From Ruminococcus sp. (lineage in GTDB: Bacteria; Bacillota; Clostridia; Oscillospirales; Ruminococcaceae): a DNA stretch of 20,291 bases. Shown here one piece after another: positions 8,631 through 13,034 of this stretch. The notes below the pieces were generated by a model. The model had not been told where the DNA came from and made no database searches. It saw only the letters and a list, made by a program, of their open reading frames with translations. Position 1 is the stretch's first letter, and every line of letters starts with the position of its first letter. The translations under genes and the position numbers were made by a program. The DNA lies in contig JAGAQS010000195.1 of assembly GCA_017622635.1 (NCBI GenBank), positions 1 to 20,291 on the forward strand, read 5' to 3'.

Positions 8631-8752
8631 CCGGCACATAGATGTGCAGGCTTACTGCGGCACACAAAACAATCCGCTTAATGCTGCTCGGTCTCCCGCC
8701 TGACATGGTTCACGGGGTCTTGTTGCACAGGGCCCGCACATCTATATTCCGG
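8631..8752 (-). ncRNA. ffs: Signal recognition particle RNA, small bacterial (4.5S) type
   Basis: The RNA is the scaffold of SRP, binds Ffh and helps deliver ribosomes to the membrane. Read on the - strand it contains the conserved helix 8 apex GTCAGGCGGGAGACCGAGCA: the symmetric internal loop (CAGG opposite AGCAG) is capped by a GAGA (GNRA) tetraloop on a CGG/CCG stem. The two ends pair over a long stem (ATAGATGTGC with GCACATCTAT, plus CCGG with CCGG). The size of about 120 bases fits a small-type SRP RNA without an Alu domain. A T6 run follows the 3' end and may give partial termination before dnaX. B. subtilis also carries its SRP RNA gene (scr) just upstream of dnaX-yaaK-recR. The exact ends are uncertain by a few bases. 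Confidence 0.93.
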
Positions 8753-8771
8753 AATTTCATTTCTGAAATAA

Positions 8772-8791
8772 CAGAGCAGACGTATGCTCTG
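8772..8791 (-). other. Hairpin at the 5' end of the SRP RNA precursor
   Basis: CAGAGCA and TGCTCTG form a perfect 7-bp stem with a 6-base loop. The predicted transcription start (about 8791) falls at its base, so it would be the first structure of the transcript, about 20 bases before the SRP RNA itself. It might protect the 5' end or guide processing; that role is inference. Confidence 0.5.
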
Positions 8792-8797
8792 CTTTAT

Positions 8798-8826
8798 ATA
8801 ATAACATAAAAATTCTGTTTTGTCAA
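8798..8826 (-). promoter_or_regulatory. Sigma-A promoter of the SRP RNA-dnaX operon
   Basis: On the - strand, a perfect TTGACA (8826-8821) and TATTAT (8803-8798) are separated by 17 bases. This near-consensus promoter suits a highly expressed stable RNA. No separate promoter is visible between the SRP RNA and dnaX. Confidence 0.9.
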
Positions 8827-8920
8827 GTGTTATTTCATAATTTGTTGTACAAAAATCAACAGTTATTTTTTATGGAATAACACCGCAATGTGAGAAGAAA
8901 ACGAAAATTAAAACGCATTG

Positions 8921-8949
8921 TTGACGTTTCATGCATGATATGGTATAAT
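8921..8949 (+). promoter_or_regulatory. Sigma-A promoter of the glycosyltransferase gene
   Basis: TTGACG (8921-8926) and a perfect TATAAT (8944-8949) are separated by 17 bases, about 40 bases before the ATG. It is divergent from the SRP RNA promoter; the roughly 95 bases between the two hold nothing else that I recognise. Confidence 0.88.
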
Positions 8950-8989
8950 AAAGAAAAATATAATCAGTGAAAAGAAGGAAGTTAATAAA

Positions 8990-9967
8990 ATGAGTATGCC
9001 TGAAACTTTATATATGGTTGTTCCGTGTTATAATGAGCAGGAAGTTCTGCACGAAACGGCAAATCAGTTAAAAGCAAAATATCAAACGCTTATTCAGCAG
9101 AATCTTATTTCCTCCGAAAGCAGAATTGTATTTGTGAATGACGGTTCAAAGGACAGTACATGGTCTATTATTCAGGAGCTTCACAGCGAAGAACCACATT
9201 TTTTTTCGGGAATAAACCTCGCCCACAACAGCGGTCACCAGAATGCCGTACTTGCAGGGCTTATGACGGTCAAAGATATCTGCGATATGGCTATAACTAT
9301 GGACGCAGATTTACAGGACGATATAAATACTATTGACGAAATGGTTAAAAAATATTATGAGGGTAATCAGGTTGTATACGGTGTAAGAAGTGCAAGGAAA
9401 ACAGACACTTTTTTCAAGAAGTTCACGGCTGAGGGTTTTTATAAATTTATGAAATTAATGGGTGCGGACGTTGTTTACAATCATGCGGATTTCAGACTTA
9501 TGAGCAGTCGTGTATTGCAGGAACTTTCAGGATTCAGGGAAGTAAATCTGTTTCTTCGTGGAATGATACCACTGATTGGTTTTCAGAGTTGTAATGTATA
9601 TTATGAACGTCATGAACGTTTTGCAGGTGAGAGCAAGTACCCGTTGAAGAAAATGCTTTCTTTCGCCGTCAACGGAATAACTTCTTTCAGCACAAAGCCA
9701 CTTAAACTTATAACTTCACTCGGCTTTATAATGTTTGTGGTAAGCCTGATAGCGTTTATATGGAGTTTTGTCGTCAAGGTTGCCGACTTGTCTGTAAGTG
9801 GGTGGTCAAGTACAATGTGTTCGATATGGCTTATAGGTGGTCTGCAACTTCTCTGTCTCGGAATAATCGGCGAATATGTCGGTAAAATTTACGCAGAAGT
9901 AAAACAAAGACCACGTTTTATAGTGGCTGATTTTCTTAATGACATCAATGACAGTGAAAAAAAGTAA
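8990..9967 (+). CDS. Family 2 glycosyltransferase with two C-terminal membrane helices (GtrB/ArnC-like)
   Basis: Enzymes of this type move a sugar from a nucleotide sugar to undecaprenyl or dolichyl phosphate on the inner membrane face, making lipid-linked sugars for decoration of surface polymers. The 325-residue protein has the GT-A fold start MVVPCYNEQEVL (9-20), NDGS (50-53), the metal-binding DAD (105-107, in TMDADLQDD), and RGMIPLIGFQ (about 190-199). Two membrane helices (about 240-263 and 276-297) and the usual tail GEYVGKIYAEVKQRPRFIV follow. AAGGAAG precedes the ATG at 8990; the ATG at 8996 is an alternative. It is a single-gene unit with its own promoter and terminator and no flippase or acceptor genes nearby, so its sugar and target polymer cannot be inferred. 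Confidence 0.92.
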   Translation: MSMPETLYMVVPCYNEQEVLHETANQLKAKYQTLIQQNLISSESRIVFVNDGSKDSTWSIIQELHSEEPHFFSGINLAHNSGHQNAVLAGLMTVKDICDMAITMDADLQDDINTIDEMVKKYYEGNQVVYGVRSARKTDTFFKKFTAEGFYKFMKLMGADVVYNHADFRLMSSRVLQELSGFREVNLFLRGMIPLIGFQSCNVYYERHERFAGESKYPLKKMLSFAVNGITSFSTKPLKLITSLGFIMFVVSLIAFIWSFVVKVADLSVSGWSSTMCSIWLIGGLQLLCLGIIGEYVGKIYAEVKQRPRFIVADFLNDINDSEKK

Positions 9968-9972
9968 TATAA

Positions 9973-10006
9973 AAGGACGTTCATTTTCTGAACGCCCTTG
10001 TTTTTT
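9973..10006 (+). terminator. Terminator between the glycosyltransferase and the ABC permease genes
   Basis: AAGGACGTTC pairs with GAACGCCCTT (one mismatch) around ATTTTCT. T6 follows on the + strand. On the - strand the hairpin is followed by a T-rich stretch, so it probably ends both convergent transcripts. Confidence 0.87.
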
Positions 10007-11337
10007 AATCTTCTGATTTTTTTGATTTCTTGTATCTTGACTTCTGACCGAAATTGAGTGATATAGTAAGAATCTTGTCTGAATTGAAAAGTCTGAGTGC
10101 AAAAAACATACATATAAAGAATACAATTATCTGATATACAAGACCGAATATGAATATAGTATCATTTCCGAACATGAGGTTTGATATACCCGAAAATGTG
10201 TGTGTAAACGGTATAGCGTACACAATAATTCTTAATGCCATAGGGAGAGTGTTTATGTCTGATGCCATTGAAATCATGTAGGGAACCATTGCAAGCATCA
10301 TTATGGGCATGATAACGGTCTGTGAAGATTTTGTATCGTTTACCAACGCACCGAGCATGATTGAAACGGGAAAGACATATCATAATTGTGAGGAAAAGCT
10401 GTAAGCCGACAAGTACGTAATCACCGACCGACAGTGAAAGTCCCAGCTGTTCTATAGCTTCGTCAACCGAAACGTTGCCCATGACACCTGACGCTATTTC
10501 ACTCACTGCCTCAGTTGACGCACCCTGAACGAATTTGGAAAATCCTATCATATAGACTGTGGCATTTATAAGTGCAACGACAGCGGCGGCAAGCATTTTT
10601 GCGGTGATAATTGATGTTCTTGAAACGGGGGAAGAAAGAAGTGTTTCAAGAGTTTTGTCGATTTTTTCGTTTGAAATTGAACTGATAAGGGACTGTGAAG
10701 TCATCATGATGAGCAGGAATACTATAATAGGAAGTAACATATTCTGCATCATTACCTTATTCATTATATTGTCAATGGAAATTGCGGAAGATTTGTCATC
10801 AACAACCGTGTTGTCCTGTAATACGACGGGGTTTTCTATAAGTTCGAGTTCTTCGGGTGTTATACCTGAATTTTGTGCGATAGTACTTGTTATACTTTTC
10901 TGAATGAGAGCAACTGCCCCTGAATTTCCCGTAGACAGATTTGACATTGTCGCTGCTGAAGTCATTCTTGAAACGGTAAGAACTTCGGGACATTCACTTT
11001 TTTCAATTGTTTCCGTAAATCCCTCAGGAATGATAACAAGGTTTTTAATGTCATTTTTCTTGAGAATATCTGCATAATCGTCGCCGTCCGTATCAAACTC
11101 CGTTACTTCCGCACCTGTATTTTTAAGTGTTTCGATAAGACTTTTTGTAAAATCGGTGTCGTCACGGTCACTTATATTTATCTTTGGGTTTGTACTTTCT
11201 TCTATGGTGTCACTGATTGCATTCTGCATTATGTTGCCGACAATCATAAGTATTCCCACTACAAGTACAAGACTTGCAATCATCTGGGCGTTGATTAATT
11301 CTTTAAGTTCTTTCTGAAACAGGTTAATGAATTTCAT
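10005..11337 (-). pseudogene. ABC-2 type exporter permease (NatB-like), broken by a one-base frameshift
   Basis: The protein would be the membrane half of an ATP-driven exporter related to NatB. The first part has an N-terminal membrane helix (about 20-42), a large extracellular domain, then membrane helices beginning at MLLPIIVFLLIMMTSQSLI. After LQLFLTIMICLS the frame turns into non-membrane nonsense. The true continuation (MLGALVNDTKSSQTVIMPIM and three to four helices) lies in the next frame, to a stop at 10005. Removing one base of the GGG at 10368-10370 restores a single frame of 443 residues, a plausible family length. The ATG at 11337 is chosen because GGTGGTGAT lies five bases upstream. 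The start overlaps the ATPase gene. Real loss of function and a sequencing error in a G run are both possible. Confidence 0.85.
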
Positions 11338-12064
11338 TCTCAATCACCACCCTTTCAAAAACTTCTTCAAGATTAACTGCATTGTAACGCTGTTTGAGTT
11401 CTTCTCCCGTACCTGTCACCATAAGATGACCCTTTGCAATAATTCCCACACGGTCTGAAACAAATTCAATTTCCAGCATATTGTGTGAAGAAAGCAGGAA
11501 AGACATACCTTCTTCTGCTGCAAGTTTTTTAATCATCTTACGTATTTCGATTGCGTTTATTACGTCAAGTCCGCTGGTCGGCTCGTCTAAAATAGCAAGC
11601 TTTGGTTTTGTCATGACAGCTCTTGAAAGAAGAAGTTTTCTAATCATACCTCTGCTGTAACTGCCGATTTTGTCGTTAAGTCTTTCACCGAGTCCGCAGA
11701 TTTCTTTTGCACGGTTCACACATTCAATAATCTTGTTCGGGTCGGTGTAGAAAAGACCCGCCATGAATTTAAGGTAGTTTGCACCTGTCATATTCTTGTA
11801 AGCACCTGCTTCGTCGGGCAGATATGTAATACATTCCCTTACCTTTTCAGGTTCTTTGTTTATGCTGTGACCGTCTATCACGGCATCACCCGAAGTGGCT
11901 TTCAGAAGTGTTGAAATCATTCTGATTGTGGTTGTTTTTCCTGCACCGTTAGGGCCGATAAGGGCAAATATTTCCCCCTCGCCTATGTCGAAAGAAACAT
12001 TATCCGCAGCAAGTACTTTTGTATACTGCTTGGTAAGTCCCTTTACTTCAAGGACTTTCTGCAT
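11324..12064 (-). CDS. ABC exporter ATP-binding protein (NatA-like)
   Basis: This is the cytoplasmic ATPase partner of the neighbouring ABC-2 permease. The 246 residues contain Walker A GPNGAGKT (37-44), a Q-loop region YLPDE (81-85, with no glutamine at the usual place, as is common in this subfamily), the signature YSRGM (136-140) in place of LSGGQ, Walker B LAILDEP (156-162) and the switch histidine H194. The sequence resembles NatA and other Na+/drug/peptide exporter ATPases, but the substrate cannot be read from it. AAAGGAG precedes the ATG. The end overlaps the permease start by 14 bases, so the two form an operon behind an operator-bearing promoter. With the permease broken, the ATPase may have no working partner. 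Confidence 0.93.
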   Translation of the reverse strand: MQKVLEVKGLTKQYTKVLAADNVSFDIGEGEIFALIGPNGAGKTTTIRMISTLLKATSGDAVIDGHSINKEPEKVRECITYLPDEAGAYKNMTGANYLKFMAGLFYTDPNKIIECVNRAKEICGLGERLNDKIGSYSRGMIRKLLLSRAVMTKPKLAILDEPTSGLDVINAIEIRKMIKKLAAEEGMSFLLSSHNMLEIEFVSDRVGIIAKGHLMVTGTGEELKQRYNAVNLEEVFERVVIENEIH

Positions 12065-12089
12065 ATTATTTTTTCTCCTTTGAAAATAT

Positions 12090-12120
12090 TATCACAATGT
12101 GATATCATAATAATATCACA
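12090..12120. promoter_or_regulatory. Operator with three ATATCACA-type half-sites over the ABC exporter promoter
   Basis: TATCACAATGTGATA (12090-12104) is a palindrome with a single central base. Its right arm also forms a perfect 8-bp inverted repeat, TGTGATAT (12098-12105) with ATATCACA (12113-12120), spaced by 7. The array covers the -10 box and the transcription start of the ABC operon, the classical place for a repressor. The regulator is not encoded in the operon; a GntR- or TetR-like protein elsewhere, or the XRE gene at 12596, are possibilities (inference). Confidence 0.75.
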
Positions 12121-12138
12121 AATTCTGCCGTTTGTCAA
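12110..12138 (-). promoter_or_regulatory. Sigma-A promoter of the ABC exporter operon
   Basis: On the - strand, a perfect TTGACA (12138-12133) and TATTAT (12115-12110) are separated by 17 bases, with a predicted start near 12103. The -10 box lies inside the inverted-repeat operator. Confidence 0.87.
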
Positions 12139-12264
12139 TAGATTTATAATAAGATTAAATAATATGTTGTTTAATTTTGTGTGTACCTGACTGATTGTTA
12201 TTGAAAATATACAAATTCAAACAATGAAAAATATCCCATTTGTTTTTTTATGTATTTATTTTTA

Positions 12265-12365
12265 AATTAAATATCTGCTTTATACACCTTTTTTATTAGG
12301 GATTTTTTTATATTATGATAAACTTGCATATAAATAATGCTTTATATACTTTTATAATTGGAGAT
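12265..12365. repeat. Pair of degenerate direct repeats in an AT-rich spacer
   Basis: Copy A (12265-12303) and copy B (12328-12365) share the 12-base core TGCTTTATAYAC (12276-12287 and 12338-12349) at a period of 62 bases. Similar flanks, roughly 70-75 percent by eye, extend over nearly 40 bases. Copy B also has an internal dyad, ATATAAA/TTTATAT. The function is unknown, and low sequence complexity could explain part of the similarity. Confidence 0.4.
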
Positions 12366-12434
12366 ACGCACAAAACAGTAAATTCTTTTGTGATTTGTTT
12401 ATTTGACAAATTACAACAAGTTTCGACAATTTTA

Positions 12435-12463
12435 TTGCGAAAATTTCTGAAATATGATATAAT
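12435..12463 (+). promoter_or_regulatory. Candidate promoter of the small XRE regulator
   Basis: TTGCGA (12435-12440) and a perfect TATAAT (12458-12463) are separated by 17 bases, which would give a leader of about 125 bases. A second TATAAT at 12564-12569, with only weak -35 matches, would give a leader of about 20 bases. I cannot decide between them. Confidence 0.5.
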
Positions 12464-12507
12464 ATATAGTTAAGCTGATATATTTTTACATTCTATGCCT
12501 ATAATAC

Positions 12508-12535
12508 ATTATACTCATTTTTGTGAATTTGTCAA
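12508..12535 (-). promoter_or_regulatory. Perfect-consensus sigma-A promoter on the - strand without an assigned product
   Basis: On the - strand, TTGACA (12535-12530) and TATAAT (12513-12508) both match consensus perfectly, with a 16-base spacer; the predicted start is near 12501. It points into the gene-free spacer towards the ABC exporter genes. It could drive a long leader for them or an unannotated small RNA. Confidence 0.65.
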
Positions 12536-12595
12536 GTGGAATTTGCTTATATTTATAAGTTTGTATAATCTTTACAAAATAAGGAGGTGATATTT

Positions 12596-12925
12596 GTGAC
12601 GTTTTATGAAAGACTGCGTTTTATTTGCAAGGAAAAGGGAACGACTGTAACAAATATGCTCAGTAACCTTGGTATTGCCACTGGAAGTACTGGAAACTGG
12701 AAAAGAGGAAGTCTTCCGAATGGCGATGTTCTTATGAAAATTGCCGATTATCTTGATACTTCAATTGACTATATACTTCTGGGCGAGTTTCGGAGTGACC
12801 TTAACAGCGACGAAAAACAGCTTGTTGAACTTTACAGGATTACCCCCGACCGTGCGAAATATAAAGTGATATGCGACATGGAACGCATTGTACAGGAGGA
12901 AATAAGAAAATTTTCAGCGGAATAA
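12596..12925 (+). CDS. Small XRE-family transcriptional regulator
   Basis: The 109-residue protein has an N-terminal Cro/C1-type helix-turn-helix (about 3-62: FYERLRFICKEKGTTVTNML, GSTGNWKRGSLP, then IADYLDTSIDYILLGE), followed by a short helical tail that probably supports dimerisation. It lacks a membrane segment, so it acts in the cytoplasm. The GTG at 12596 is chosen because AAGGAGGTGAT ends five bases before it; the GTG at 12587 lies inside that ribosome binding site. The gene has its own terminator and sits between the ABC exporter and the carbohydrate-uptake operon, so it could control either one. The sequence does not show which. Confidence 0.9.
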   Translation: MTFYERLRFICKEKGTTVTNMLSNLGIATGSTGNWKRGSLPNGDVLMKIADYLDTSIDYILLGEFRSDLNSDEKQLVELYRITPDRAKYKVICDMERIVQEEIRKFSAE

Positions 12926-12928
12926 TTC

Positions 12929-12960
12929 AAAAGGCGGTTTGTTGAAAACCGTCTTTTTTT
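12929..12960 (+). terminator. Rho-independent terminator of the small XRE gene
   Basis: AAAGGCGGTTT pairs with AAACCGTCTTT (one G-T wobble) around a short loop, followed by a run of Ts. It separates the regulator from the next operon, whose -35 box begins 16 bases later. Confidence 0.92.
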
Positions 12961-12975
12961 GATATATTATAATTC

Positions 12976-13004
12976 TTGACAGTCCGTGACAAAATTGATA
13001 TACT
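12976..13004 (+). promoter_or_regulatory. Sigma-A promoter of the solute-binding protein/permease/DUF5696 operon
   Basis: A perfect TTGACA (12976-12981) and TATACT (12999-13004) are separated by 17 bases, with a predicted start near 13011. The -35 box begins an imperfect dyad, TTGACA-N5-TGACAA (12976-12992), which also holds a TGACA direct repeat at a 10-base period. It is a possible operator. I see no further promoter downstream to the end of the window. Confidence 0.87.
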
Positions 13005-13034
13005 TGTTTTATAGAAAAAAATTATGCAGGTGAT

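Larger units (their letters stand above)
12121..12586. other. AT-rich gene-free spacer
   Basis: No coding region with a plausible start and ribosome binding site is visible on either strand here. The stretch is far richer in A and T than the flanking genes. It contains the -35 box of the ABC promoter, the degenerate repeats, promoter candidates for the XRE gene, and a perfect-consensus promoter on the - strand at 12508-12535. The motif TTTGWCAA recurs at 12131, 12402 and 12528. I see no tRNA or known riboswitch in it. Confidence 0.6.

Noticed and set aside
8580..8706. N-terminal extension of DnaX (MSGGRPSS...)
   Set aside because: It lies inside the SRP RNA gene, lacks its own ribosome binding site, and has no DnaX similarity; the conserved protein starts at 8580.
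9606..9622. GAACGTCATGAACGTT as a LexA-like site
   Set aside because: It lies inside the glycosyltransferase coding sequence and consists of direct GAACG repeats, not the GAAC-N4-GTTC inverted arrangement.
10005..10358. Separate small membrane protein gene
   Set aside because: It has no proper start or ribosome binding site and reads as the continuation of the ABC-2 permease after a one-base shift.
12200..12250. Possible weak terminator hairpin in the AT-rich spacer
   Set aside because: The stem is AT-only with a bulge, and the T-run is a general property of this stretch; it is not convincing on either strand.
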